DNA of 64,000 nt, from the NCBI GenBank assembly GCA_943737045.1, contig CALSFV010000401.1, positions 124,001 through 188,000 on the forward strand. The letters are read 5' to 3'. Within the stretch, counting starts at the first letter, position 1, and every line of letters begins with the position of its first letter. The position numbers were made by a program, and so were the translations under genes. The notes beneath the pieces were generated by a model that saw only the letters and a list, made by a program, of their open reading frames with translations, was not told the origin of the DNA and made no database searches. Source of the DNA: Parapristionchus giblindavisi (lineage: Eukaryota; Nematoda; Chromadorea; Rhabditida; Diplogasteridae). This document shows, in pieces, positions 1-12,162 of the stretch.

Positions 1-289
1 ACAATCGTTCAAACTATCATACCGGGGATTATCGAAGAAGAGATACCGGTAGTAGACCTAGACGGCAGCAACAAAGATGCCAAACGCGGGCAACTGTAAA
101 TGAAATTTTAACGAGTATAAATGTATCGTGGGAGAAAACCATCGTCATGGAGAGCTTTTGAACAAGCGGTTACATAATATTTATGCAAGAATGAATGTAC
201 AGAATATAAAATATTATCTTAATAGGCTCTAAATTGCTTGCAATTCTACATCAAAAACGCGCTGTTCACATCTCACTTCATTCCATTCC

Positions 290-740
290 AGATCAGCCAT
301 GATTAATCAAATCACTAAAATCCCACGTGAGGACCTGCGCAATGTAGTTCTTAAGGGTATAGCAACATGAAACAATATCAGTTTGAAGATTTAACTAAAT
401 GATTTAGGAAAAGGATCAGCGGTTAAGAAAAAAGTGGTCCAGAGAAGTCATAATTGAGCGAATCTCGAAAATCCCACGTGAGGACCTGCGCAATAGGGTT
501 CTCGAGGATATGACAGCAAGAAATAATAATTACTTTTAGAATTAACAAAATGGTTTAGAATAAATAATTGTGTTCACTAGAAAGTGGTCCAGACAAGGCA
601 GAATTGATGCAATCTACAAATCCCCACGTGAGGACCTGCACAATACGATTACTAACGATATGGCAACAACAAACAACAATTATGTAAAAAATTAACAAAA
701 TGATTTAGGAAAATAGGAAATTGCAAAATTGAAAATTTTC
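290..740. repeat. three tandem ~150-bp repeats containing CACGTG
   Basis: The sequence around tcccacgtgaggacctgc recurs at about 321, 472 and 622, giving a period near 150 bp. Each unit also carries an AT-rich stretch (aacaaaatgatttagg-like), and the first two boundaries share gtggtccag. Each unit contains an E-box-like CACGTG palindrome. On the minus strand each unit contains gcgcag followed by GTCCTCACGTGGGAT, which looks like a splice acceptor plus a short open stretch (VLTW-). The array could therefore be duplicated exons or simply a satellite. Confidence 0.75.
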
Positions 741-885
741 CGTGCGTGTATGGACGCAGACGCCTTTTCCGAAACGTCGCTAAAGTACACCATCCTTCGT
801 GTTCAGATCGCAGTGACGAAGAGAGAAGAAGAGTCACGAGGAGAAGAGAGATAAAGGGAAGGAACGAATGGAAGAGAAGGGACAA
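652..885 (-). CDS. possible small secreted protein (weak)
   Basis: A 77-codon minus-strand open frame begins with a strongly hydrophobic leader (MSLLFHSFLPFISLLLV) that would serve as a signal peptide. A basic stretch rich in R and K follows. It lies directly upstream, on the minus strand, of the ~150-bp tandem repeats, so those repeats could be downstream exons of the same gene. No family is recognised and no splice structure could be settled. It may be a chance frame in AT-rich DNA. Confidence 0.2.
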   Translation of the reverse strand: MSLLFHSFLPFISLLLVTLLLSSSLRSEHEGWCTLATFRKRRLRPYTHGKFSILQFPIFLNHFVNFLHNCCLLLPYR

Positions 886-1465
886 AGTCGATAACTAATG
901 GACACGTATGCACATTCGCTATACATGGAAGAGCACTTATATACCAATGTATTATACATCCATATACGAAACTGTCAAGGGTATGAGATATGAAAGCACG
1001 ACAATTGTAGAATTACAGAATAAAACATATATATTTGAAAGCTGACATACCGTAATTAGTAAAAACATCTGCTAAATTTCATACTAGACTACTCGACAGG
1101 CAATTGAGACAAGTTAGCTAAGATTCTACACAAAGGAAGAAACAACAACAAAAGAAAGAGCTTCGATGGTTTATGAAAAACTCTGAAGAGGAAAACTTTG
1201 GCCTACGAAACAGCCAACCAAATTTTTGGGCATCCAAGAGCCTACATTCAATAAACATAAGGAACAGGAAAAAAGTTCGTCTGGTTAGATGAAATAGAGG
1301 AAAGAAAAGAAAAAAAAGAAAACGTCCTCTCAAGAATTTCCATATAATTTCAATCGATTTCATGTAAATTAACATACAGTAATCTTGCCAGTAATTGAGT
1401 TTAAAAAGTACAGTAATCCTAAATAAAATAATCTCAACTGATCCCTTCCTTTCCTATCATTTTGA

Positions 1466-1607
1466 ATGGATCTTCCGTGATCATGCACGAATTTTTCGTG
1501 ATCTTCCTGGAATCCGAGAATCCATGCATGATTTGAGTATATTCCATGCGTGATCATGCCATTAATTGCACAAAAAAATAATTATCCGATATCGTGCATG
1601 GATTCAG
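1466..1607 (+). mobile_element. truncated copy of the CATGCATGATCACGG MITE family
   Basis: This stretch matches the second half of the complete copies at 7678-7948 and 16232-16504. Shared landmarks in the same order are ttccgtgatc, gaatccatgcatgat, gtattttccatg, cattaattgcac and a final catgcatggattca. The outer terminus (CTCTGG) of the other end is missing, so this copy is 5'-truncated. Confidence 0.6.
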
Positions 1608-1938
1608 CTCACTCAGGCCTGAGTGTACAATATATGAGGTAAAGAACAAGAATACAGCTCCAGCGCTGTATTGTTCATTTCTGAGTGACTATATATCAAT
1701 ATAATTCGAAATATAATTCTACATATCTTTATTGTATTCTTGACCGGTGAACCATCCGTGAAATAGCGTTTATAAATTGTAGAATTATTTCGCACCACAA
1801 TTCCACGGAATGTCCAGAGCTCTTTCAAGGGGCATTGTAATAATTCTCTTCTAATTCTTTGGTCTTTTCTATTTTTAAATTTGTATAACCAATTCACCCA
1901 TTTAGCCGAGAACTACTGGGTGGTGAGATCTTCGAAAT

Positions 1939-4900
1939 ATGGAACACTTATTCGGTAATCCTTTCATACCGAAGAAGGAAGATCAACCAAAGAAATCAAT
2001 TGAAGTATCTTTCTCTATGTTTGTCTTTTTAACTAATGTTTCTTTTTACGTTCACATATCAACCTTCACAATATTGTATATTGATGGATCAAATGATTGG
2101 AACTAAAACACGACCATGGCGTGAACTCAATTTTCCCATTAAACCTAAATCGGTTCGTTGTTATTGCAATATTGCTGTCCCATAATATTATGATAATAAC
2201 TGTTCAGATGCTTTCTCTCCCAGAAATGACGAAAGAAGAACTTATCATGACTCGTCTCTTCGAAAATTGTGCAGTGAAAGCTGGAATCTCTGGAGTACTC
2301 GGGTATGTCAATTAAAGAAAAGATGATTGTGGGTCAAAGTACATTAATAGTGATATATACATATTCCAGATATGGAGTAGGATTAGCATTTGGTCTGTTT
2401 ACAGCTTCAGTAGATCCATCATTATCTATGGTAGGAGGAGATCCGACTAAACAGGTTCTTCTATCTCTTCATAGTTATATTTATTCATTATTACGAACTA
2501 AATTGATAGTTAAATCTATAATGAGAATTTAACGACGGACAACAGACAAGTATATATGAATTTCAAATAAACTAGGAGTATCATCGCAATCCATCTATTT
2601 AGTTTTACCTATTTATATTGAAACATGTACAACCATCTCTCATAAATATAATTATATGATATATGATGTTATATTCTTTATCGTTCAATATTATTATTTC
2701 CTTTCTTTGTAGTTATCATTACGTGAGACTTGGAAAGAGATGAGTGGACGAATGAAATCATATGGAAAGAACTTTGGATCCATTGGTCTCATGTTCTCTG
2801 GTATATTATTCTTATGTTCTATACTCTAACTAAGATTCTTAGAATAATATTATTGTGAGTTTGAAAAAAATAAGGGAGGTTGAACTTATGAACTTATTAT
2901 TTCCAAGTTGGTCTAGTGGGGAATCACTGGTTATATTATCCTCCCAATATTTTGTTCATTTTGTTGAGTTGTATGCCGTATAATGTATACGAAAGAGGCA
3001 AATACAAAATGTTTCTTAATCAGTCAACTCTAAATTGAATTACACATCAATTGTTTTGGAGTACAGTAGTTTCGCGTTTTGTTTCTTTGCATAAATATAA
3101 TATATAGTTAAATTTATTCACAGCGTTTCTCCAACATAGGGAGAATTGACATTGAAAACTTGCAAAATGCAAAAAAAAATACGGTGTACTTTAACCATCT
3201 GAGCTCTCTCATTTTTGCGTATTCTTCCTTTTCGCTCTACATTTTTCTATGCCATACCATGACAGTTCTCAAAAAGCTGTACTATTTATGGTTCGCTGCA
3301 AATTTGTCATTCTTTTATATAAAATGCATTCAAAGTATGGAAGTGAGGACTATTCCACACTTCAGAAATACTTATCAATTTCCCACTACAAGTTTATCGC
3401 AATAAATTGAATTGTACGAGAGATTACTTAGAGAGAAGATAAGAATTAGTTGGAGAATTCCGTCTTGAGTAATGCTTATGATAATTGGGAATAATGCACA
3501 ATGGCTATTATATACTAACTATATGATAATTATTATGCTATACCAGATTACCCTGCATATAAAAAATGTACGGAACATACATGGGTGTCGACATGTAAAA
3601 TGTGTTTAAAAACCCTGTAAAATTAGGGCTTTTCGAAAATTGTGTGGAATTCCCCTCGCCTGTAAAATTAACATTTTTAAAACAATTTTTTGTTATGATG
3701 CCCCTATGGAATCGAGCTCCGTGTTGATTTTATATTGATTAGTGTTGGAACTATCGAAATTAAGTTTAGAAAGAAAAGAATGAATTAAAAATATTGTATC
3801 TATGTATTATAGGAACAGAATGTATTCTCGAGACAGTTCGAGCTAAAAGTGATTGGAAGAATGGAACATATTCAGGAGGAATAGTAGGAGGACTACTTGG
3901 ATTGAGGTATTCATTCATTATTATTAAACTTTGAGATGACTATATTTCCAATTCTTCTCTTTATATGTTTATATGATAACTTTTCAAAAAATATGAAATA
4001 GTTTTCGTCAAAGGGTCCTTTATAGTGGAAATATTTGATACCACTGAGATACGCCTACTTAATTTCTTTATTAATTATTTTTAAACCCAAAATATAAGAT
4101 AAATAGCTCATATTTCCTGATTTTATTGTAGTACACTGTACTATAATATTTCCATTTATATAGAAGATAAATGGTGTGATAAGTATACTCTTATGATGGA
4201 ATGTATTATATGAATTGATAATATGATCATACATTTTCGCCCCACTCACAATCAGTTGTTTTTGCGAATTATAAACTGACCCGAAATTAGAACAAAACTG
4301 ACCCGATCTACATCTCAAGTACTCGAAACGGACCCGATCTTAGGTGATTCTTACTAATCTCGATCTCCCGCATATTCCTAGATGGGTCTCGAGTTTCAAA
4401 ACTGACCGCATCGACAAAAAGTGCTCACTCACAATGTGGGTGCTCGAAAATGTATGAATATGATAGATTAGTGTGTGAGTGAATGTAATAATTCTGATGT
4501 TGTGATCACTGAAGGAAATCGATATTGAGATATTGTGGAAACAGAATCAAAATTTCGTCAATATTTTTTTCTAATACAAATTTAAGGGAAATACCCTTTT
4601 AAAATCGATTTTTTGGTAGGCATGAGTGGATTTTTATTTCTAATATATCAACATAAAATATCACGAAATTCAATATTTCACTGGCTAAATAATATATGAT
4701 GTATTATAACATATAATATATGATATATTACTGAAATATATTATATGATAATGATATGATATGATTATATGATGATATATGATAATAATATATTATATGA
4801 TAATATATATATATGATAATATATTCTAATATATGATATATTATATGATATATTATTACTAATATATATATATATATATATTACTAAAATATATGATTTT

Positions 4901-7900
4901 CATTTTTCTAGGTCTTTTCACGAATCCACAATTTTTCGTGAAAACACTGTTGAATTTTAAAACAGAATTTGTGAATGTATTGAATATTATAAACACTTAC
5001 ATTTTTATATACTACCGTACCCACCAGGGCTTTGCGGCAAGGCATATTTTCGGCAAACCGGCAACGCCTTGCCGCACAGCCCTAGTAACCACCCCTTTTT
5101 CGTACTATTTTGAATCAAAATTTTTGATTCGCAGATAAATTAATTGTTTTGGGCATTGATTAATTAGGTACCTGCTTCATGCGATCTTTGATGATTAAAA
5201 AAAGATAATCAGATCAAGTGTACAAAATTTAGTCACTGCTTCTTAATATAATTCTTGAATCTTCATAAGATAATTTTAAAATGGAAACTTACGAACGGAC
5301 CAACGAATTATTGCTCAAAAATATGAAATATAACTATCAGTGCTGGGCTTTTTTGAAAATAATTTCAAAATTTTTTTGATCAAATAATTTTAAAAAAGGC
5401 TCAAAAAATACATTACTTTGTTTAAAAGGATAATTAGCAATTTAAATACAGTATTTTTTATTGGAATTTTGATAAATAAAACTCATAATGCAATCAACCG
5501 AATTCTGAAACATGAAAACGATGATGCAATAATTTTAGATATGTAATAAGCTATGAACACTGTATTGTGTTATACGATATTCTTTACTACCGTATACCAG
5601 TTTTGCAGTCTGATTAAAAACCCGCCAATGTTTTGTGCGAATGCCATATGATATGCCAGAATATAGAGCAATGGTAGAAGTTCGTTACCATGTTGTCGCA
5701 ATTTCGAAACCTTTGCGCTTTTCCCTGCACATCTGACGGTTCATTAATATTTCTAGCGATCAATACACTGAATTGGCATAAAATTAAATAGTGTATGGTA
5801 GGTGGAGTAAGTGGGGTAGGTGGAGTAACTTTTGGACCTTTATATCTTCTCTGTATGGGGTAATAATATATGCATCCATAATATTGCGAATAAATCACGA
5901 CAGAAAGATCATCGATCAAGAACATCGTATCAATTTTGCTCCGCAGCGCTAGCTTTTATTTATTTTTCACACTTTTAGCATACATTAGTGTATAGGGCGA
6001 ACACATCTACACTAAAAACTATTGGATAATACTTCATCTAGACCGCAAAAATGATAAAAAAAAGGCGATCTTGTAAAGTTTTGTCAATTTGTTGTCTCAA
6101 TTCGTCATAAATGATTTTTATTCGTTTTGACGGTATTTTTTACATTTAATTTTATTCGATTTTTGAGAAAAATTTTTAAAAAAAAATTAGAGTTTGAATT
6201 TTTTGAAATGGTCAAAAATTCAAAAAATCAAAAAAAAATTCCTCGCGAAAAATCAAACTTTGCGGCTAATTAATTCTAAAATGTTTTATATCTTTACAAA
6301 TCTAATGCAGAAAAAAAGCCTCATCAAAATTTTTAAATATCTAGATCCAAAATATTTTGGATCGAAAATCAACTACTCAGGCACACAGTCAAATGCATTT
6401 TGCAGCTAACAAAAATGCATGTAACAGCTAACTCGAATGCATTTCAGATGTCGAAAAAAATGCCTGCGCAGGCATTTTGCATGCATTTTACTTAGCTTTT
6501 CATAGCTTTTTCGTGACTTTTCACCTTTTTAGTAGCATTTATGTAGCAATTTGAGGCTATAAAATGCATTTTTTGCCGCTATTTCTTACCTTTTTAATGG
6601 CTTTTCTTGGCTATTCTTTCTATGCCTTTTCCTGGTTGTTTTGTTATGAAATGCTCATTGGAAAATGCGATTTACGTAAAATATATTGATTTATCAAATA
6701 ATGAGTATGGTTAATACGTGATAATGGAATGGATGATCAATTGTAACGAGGGAGGTAAGGATGATAGTCAATGAAAAAAGAAAAGGGGTGAAAAAGTTGG
6801 CAAATAGAGGTGCACAAGGTTGATGATGAGGAAACTTAAAGGGCATTGAAATACAGAAATGGGCGAAATAAGGTATACGACATTAACTACGAGGAGTTCA
6901 ATTATCTAATCACAACGAGCAGTAGTTGTTTTTCCTCGTCTTCAGGTGAATATAAAACAACCTGCAATATTATCAATATGAGACACATTTTATGGATGAT
7001 ATCTCACCAGATTCAATACGCTTCTTTCCGTGCATATATGATGTAGATGAGTGACGAATCTAGCACCAGATCTTCCCTGAAATAATTGATCATTTATTAT
7101 TGGGGTTATTGGTATGATATAATACCTTGATAGTTAGAATGCGATTAATCACGTGAGATACTTTTGAATCTCCATACAATCATTCTCAACGAGCATCTTC
7201 ATATATTGACTGCATGCTACAATTCAACTATCCATATAATAAAGACAACTTACTATAATTGGAGCAAATGTCTGTTGTGCATGAGCATGTCTTCCAAGAC
7301 ATAAAGTTGTTCTGTGAGGAGAACGAAGCTTCTTGGACCACAGATATATTGTCCATTATATAATAATTGTAGCGAGTAATACGATTGAATAGCTTCTATC
7401 ATATCATTAGTCCACACAAACCATCTATAAGTACTATACCATTGGATATAATAATCAAAGAGAATACTCACGTTATTGATAAAGTAATCAATATTCTTTA
7501 TAAAGTGAGCAGAATAGATCTACCAGGCCGGCATCTTCTACTCCTTATTCCCATTCTAACTGCTCTATCATTAGTCGTCAATCAACAATCTTTATATACT
7601 CGCTGATCAGCTTTTTCTGGGAATGTTGTTGGATAGATGGGTTTAACAACCTGGAATAATAATTTATAGTCACTTTACTCATGTCTTGAATCCATGCATG
7701 ATCACGGACAATTTGTACAATTAATGACATGATCATGCATGGAATATGCTCGAACAATACAAGGATTATCCGTGATGATGCATGGATTCTGGGATTCCAA
7801 GCAAGATCACTGAAAATACATGCATGATCACGGAAGATCCATGCATGCTCACGAATCACGGATATTCCATGCATGATCATGCGTGGAATGTCGAATTATG

Positions 7901-8973
7901 CATGATTACACTTGTATCCGTGATCATGCATGGATTTCAACACCAGAGTAAGTTCTGTACGGAACAATAAGTTTGATGATGAAACTGTCTGATTAAGAGA
8001 GAGTAAATAACGTGAATATGACATATGACGAGCGTCAAAGTTACAACCACTCGATTGTATCAGAATACACAAAAGTAATATTGAAATAAAACACATTTAA
8101 ATCGAAAGTTAAAATGAAAGTTAAATTCAATTTCGAATCGAGCATGCGCAGCGCGACCGCAAAGTGCTGTACGCTGGGTCATCTTCGTGATTTGAAACAT
8201 TTTCAAGGCTTTTCTTAGCTTTCCGTCGAAAAAGTTAAGGAAATTCATCAAAAAGTTAAGATGCCTTAACTTTTTGAAGCCTTTTCGAAGCTGTGGCTGC
8301 AAAATGCATTTTTGGAGACTTTTTTGTACCATTTTGCCTTCTCTTAGCTGCAAAATGCATTCGACTGTTTGCCTGAGTATTTATCGATGGATATAAAGAA
8401 AACGTATTAATTAGGTACTGTAGACTTTATGTTAGCTTATATATAAATAGTATTTGTTAATTGTGTATAATATGAATTGTTGTCTGTCTAGTATTACATA
8501 GTAATTACTCTCTTATTAGATATAAGATGTTAGATTTCTTTCATTTGTTCATTTTATCAATTCTATTCTCTCTATCTCATTATTCCTTTATATGTGAATA
8601 ATATTAATTTGATGGAAAAGTGAATAGAAAAAGATTGATAATGAAAGATTGTAACATTATGTAATTACATATATGTTACGGTAGTTCAAATGAATGATTA
8701 TGAATATCCATTTATTGGATATACGGTATGATAGACATAGACCATATGATTACATCATATATATCATTACTTTATTTCAATCAAAGTAACTAATATTTTT
8801 CAACTCTAATCTTTCTGAATAATATGACAATTATATTCATTTCTCAGTATCGTAATATTTCGATAGTATATAATGAATACATATATTGTAGAGCTGGAGT
8901 GAAGGCAGCTATATTTGGTGCAGCTGGATTCGCTGCATTCTCAACTGTTATTGATTATTATATGAGACATTAG
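1939..8973 (+). CDS. TIMM22: mitochondrial import inner membrane translocase subunit Tim22
   Basis: Six exons can be joined (1939-2004, 2208-2302, 2370-2454, 2713-2800, 3813-3906, 8892-8973; 510 nt, 169 residues), all GT-AG and phase-consistent. The product is a Tim17/22/23-family channel subunit of the carrier translocase in the mitochondrial inner membrane. Visible hallmarks are the N-terminal [15 protein letters not shown] segment, a glycine-rich [12 protein letters not shown] helix, the [22 protein letters not shown] block with the paired family cysteine, a [12 protein letters not shown] helix, and a final [17 protein letters not shown] helix. The chosen start, MEHLFGNP, sits in a short exon 1 in phase with exon 2. 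The last intron is about 5 kb, far longer than the others, because it is filled with repeats and transposable elements and holds an apparent minus-strand gene. The length is near the family norm (about 170-200). Confidence 0.9.
4228..4456. mobile_element. hAT-like MITE with 8-bp duplication AATATGAT
   Basis: The ends are inverted repeats, CATACATTTTCG at left and CGAAAATGTATG at right. The element is flanked on both sides by AATATGAT (4220-4227 and 4457-4464). At 229 bp it has no coding capacity. Internally it repeats ctgacccga-like motifs. An 8-bp target duplication fits hAT (or P/Merlin) transposition. It lies in the TIM22 last intron. Confidence 0.8.
4683..4890. repeat. AT-rich low-complexity tract (TATATGATA-type)
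   Basis: About 200 bp are built almost entirely from degenerate tatatgata and (ta)n units. No gene signal is present. The tract lies within the last TIM22 intron. Confidence 0.8.
5025..5084. mobile_element. 60-bp miniature hAT-like element
   Basis: The ends read CAGGGCTTTGCGGCAAGGC and, inverted, TAGGGCTGTGCGGCAAGGC. They are flanked by GTACCCAC (5017-5024) and GTAACCAC (5085-5092), matching at 7 of 8 bases. The whole element is two 19-bp terminal repeats with about 22 bp between. CAGGG tips plus an 8-bp duplication are classic hAT features. Confidence 0.65.
7013..7430 (-). CDS. unidentified spliced gene inside the 2-kb element (partial)
   Basis: On the minus strand an exon ending near 7254 encodes a protein-like stretch including [18 protein letters not shown] and [20 protein letters not shown] good donor (GTAAGT) follows. 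It joins in phase to an exon at 7213-7160 ([18 protein letters not shown]), which joins again to an exon beginning ~7070 and reaching a stop near 7013 (EDLVLDSS...ARKEAY). An alternative frame of that last exon ([16 protein letters not shown]) also splices onward. The 5' exons could not be resolved. I do not recognise the family. Amino-acid composition and splice signals look real, but the model is partial. Confidence 0.35.
7678..7948 (-). mobile_element. CATGCATGATCACGG-family MITE, full copy
   Basis: The right terminus, inverted, reads CTCTGGTGTTGAAATCCATG. The left terminus begins CTCATGTCTTGAATCCATG. The flanks are TA on both sides (7676-7677 and 7949-7950). The interior is a series of degenerate tccatgcatgatcacgga units. 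It is collinear over its whole length with 16232-16504 in opposite orientation. Confidence 0.7.
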
Positions 8974-11153
8974 TTATCTCATTCAAATACATTATCAATA
9001 GATTACATTTAGTTGTTTCTTTCATTTGTTATTGTTCACATTTGTTTAACGGGTTCTCTTGATCAATATATTGATTGAGATAGATAAACGTATATTCATA
9101 TTTATCATCACAATAACATTCATGTATAATGAGAAGAAGAAGAAGAAACTATAGGGATATATTCATATACACCTATAACATTGAAAAGTACATTTGAACT
9201 AAATAAATATATGAAATATATAATTTCAATTTTCTTTTTGAGATTACGGTTGGTACAATCCCATGTGTTTGGCATATACTTCGATGCAGAATCAATAAAT
9301 GAGAGAGTACAGTAATGATATGAAGGAGAAGGAAATGATCGATATGTTCTATAGAAGCAAATGTTAGTGTTATAGGATGAAAGTGATTGATTTATCCAAT
9401 CATTACATTCCAATTTGTCCACACTTCCAATACATCAGACCCACTGACGCCTCTATCTCTATCTCTTCCTCCCTCTCTCCCTCTCCCTCTTCCTCCCTCT
9501 CTCCCTCTCCCTCTTCCTCTTCCTCCTCTGTCACTCCTTTACCCCCTATCTCTTAATCGCAATCTTAATTCTCCTTTCTAACATCAATCCGTAGAGATAT
9601 AAATACCATAATTACCATATCTGATATGATGATTGAATGATAAATGTATCAATTTCATCTCAATAATACATCTGTGTCAGTGTATACTGTATACGATATT
9701 TTATAATTGAAATGTAGTATAGAGATACTGTAGTTGAATACGTCTATATAGATGACATTTAAATACAATATGGGGAGTACACTGTGAAACTGGAGTGACT
9801 TATGGTGAGAAAAGAAGGGAGGTCTAACTTTCTCTCCCTCTCCCTCTCCCTCTCCCTCTCCCTCTCTCTCTCCCTCTCTCTCTCTCTCTCCCTCTCCTTC
9901 GATCCACCCTATCTGCCACCTTCTTCTTCCCTTTGTGTTACACCAGAGTAAACGACAAATTGTCGACTGATTTACGATTGAAATAAATGAATAGATAAGA
10001 GAATAAGAAGGAAAGAAGATGAAGGTCTATTCTATTCTATCATTTCATTATCTTTATATGTATTGTATTGAAGAGAGATCAACTATTCATTTACTTCAAT
10101 GTATCTATTCCCTTTTCTCATATATGAATATTAGTGTCATGGAGTATTGTTAGATATAATAGAATATGATAGTATCCATTACAGTATATAATGGATAAAG
10201 TGAATAACAAAGAGAGAGATTAACTACTCCTCCTCCTTCTTCTTCATCTTCATCTTAATATGATATTGAACACTTCTTTCCTTTCATCTCATCCGATGAC
10301 ACCTTACATATGTAGTTAGAAGACATTCAAGATTCAAGTGTAACCTTCTCACCACTCATATATCTACCTCTACCTCTTCCTCTCCCTCTCCCTCTCCCTC
10401 TCCCTCTCCCTCTCCCTCTCCCTCTCCCTCTCCCTCTCCCCCTCCCTCTCCCTCTCCCTCTCCCTCTCCCTCTCCCCCTCCCTCTCCCTCTCCCTCTCCC
10501 TCTCCCTCTCCCTCTCCCTCTCCCTCTCCCCCTCCCTCTCCCTCTCCCTCTCCCTCTCCCTCTCCCTCTCCCTCTCCCTCTCCCTCTCCCTCTACCTCTT
10601 CCTCTCCCTCTCCCTCTCCCTCTACCTCTTCCTCTCCCTCTCCCTCTCCCTCTACCTCTCCCTCTTCCTCTTCCTCTCCCTCTCCCTCTCCTTCTACCTC
10701 TCCTTCTATCTCTAACTCTAACCTTCCCTCTACGTCTCCCTCCTCTTTACCTCCTGATCTTCTTCGATCCATCTATTTTATTATTCATCCACGAAAACGA
10801 TCATTACATAATCACCGAACGTTTATTCTTATCGAAATGTGAATGGAAGGAAGGATACTGTAGATGAATAGATAGAATGAATGAATAGGCCCAGCAAATG
10901 GTATAGAGAACAGATCAAATGAAGTCATGATTGAAGGAATAGATAGATAGACTATACAATCAATAGATACAATATAAATAATATGAAAGAATGAATGAAA
11001 AGAGGAAATGAAGTCAATGGTAAGCTCTGTTGTAGAGAATAGTATTGAACCCTTGAGGATATGAAGATGGGAGTGACTAGCTTTGTATGCCATGGAATAG
11101 GAGAGGGAGAGGGAGAGGGAGAGGGAGAGGGACAGAAGGAGAGGGAGAGATAA
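8974..11153. other. intergenic: pyrimidine-rich tracts, no gene seen
   Basis: Long plus-strand runs of ctccct/ctctcc occur at about 9450-9545, 9830-9900 and 10376-10730, with a purine-rich mirror at 11099-11150. Between them is AT-rich sequence without convincing exons. Open frames through the tracts encode only (EG)n, (SP)n or (LP)n and reflect the repeat. Confidence 0.75.
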
Positions 11154-12162
11154 CTAATCAGTTTTATTAGTTTGTTCATCAATATTAGGTGATATAGAAG
11201 GAGGAATGATCTGTGCAGCCATAGCAGCTAATAGACGTTGATGATCAATAGATGATGGTAGAGGATAGAATGGATATGATGGTTGAGGAATACGTGAATG
11301 AATAGATGATAGAGATGAACGAATTGATGGAATGAATGATAATGATGGATTGATGAAGGATGGTAATGATAATGTTAGTGATGAACTATCTGAGATATCT
11401 GGAGTACGTTTGAATCTGAAATCATTCATTGATTGATTGATTCAATATAATGTGTACCTCTTCCGTCGACGTAAGAATGATCCATTATCAAACATATCTT
11501 CAGCTTTAGGATCAAGAGCCCAATAGTTTCCTTTACCTGGATTACCAGGCTCTCTAGCTATTTTAATAAAACAATCATTCAAACTAAGATTATGACGAAT
11601 TGAATTTTGCCACGCAGGGAATTTATCCCTAAATGAATATTATTTACTTTATTAGATCAACATTTGACTTACCGATAATATTGAAACTTATTAATAATAA
11701 ATTCGCATATTTGAGATAATGTTAGTTTTCGTTGAGGTGAATTAAGTATAGCCATTGCAATCAATGCAATATATGAATAGGCTGGTTTTGTCGCTCCTGA
11801 TTTTGATCGATTTGATACTGTTTTACTAGATGATGATGAAGAAGGAGAAATACTATAATGATATAGAGAGATATTAAATGATAATATAAATAGATAATCT
11901 ACCTATCAGGGGATTCATCTTCATCTAATATATGATCAATTGATGATGATGCTATTGATTCATTTATTCCTTCATCTTCTAATCTATTTAGAATCTCTCC
12001 ATCTTCTTCCTCATCTTCTTCCTCATCTTCTAATTTCCTATAAGATCTACATATACATTCCATTCAATTCTTATTCATTCATTACCTTTTCCTACTTCTT
12101 TCTTTCATTTCTATGTGATCGAGTATTGATTCAACTGAGAATCTATTACTCGTTGTTGTCAT
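11154..12162 (-). CDS. forkhead transcription factor, FOXD-like
   Basis: Five exons join in phase on the minus strand (12162-12086, 12037-11903, 11852-11673, 11628-11458, 11415-11154; 825 nt, 274 residues). The product is a sequence-specific DNA-binding regulator with a complete winged-helix domain, starting at [15 protein letters not shown] and passing through the recognition helix [18 protein letters not shown]. It continues to GNYWALDP and ends [16 protein letters not shown]; that last block is typical of FOXD. The N terminus carries FSVESIL, an engrailed-homology-1-like Groucho-binding motif, then acidic and poly-Ser stretches. The C terminus is Ser/Pro-rich without a recognised domain. 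Its upstream region contains a 300-bp (CTCCCT)n tract, which is (GGGAGA)n on the coding strand. Confidence 0.9.

Larger units (their letters stand above)
6376..8377. mobile_element. 2-kb element with ~34-bp terminal inverted repeats
   Basis: The left end reads CTCAGGCACACAGTCAAATG and continues to ttttgcagctaa. The inverted right end reads CTCAGGCAAACAGTCGAATG and continues to the same ttttgcagctaa. Both ends are followed outward by TA, consistent with a TA target duplication. Only the outer ~34 bp match, so this is not a long palindrome. It contains an apparent spliced minus-strand gene and a nested MITE (7678-7948). Two independent insertions sharing termini remain an alternative. Confidence 0.55.

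Noticed and set aside
290..740. CRISPR-like array of three repeats
   Set aside because: The period of ~150 bp, AT-rich non-unique spacers and a eukaryotic gene context exclude CRISPR.
1613..1897. 94-residue minus-strand frame upstream of TIM22
   Set aside because: It reads partly like protein (FKNRKDQRIRRELLQCPLKEL), but no domain, splice partner or start context could be confirmed and a MITE fragment abuts it. It may be a relic exon of an element.
10356..10772. 138-residue EG-rich minus-strand frame
   Set aside because: Low-complexity CT/GA tract; no splice context or recognised domain.
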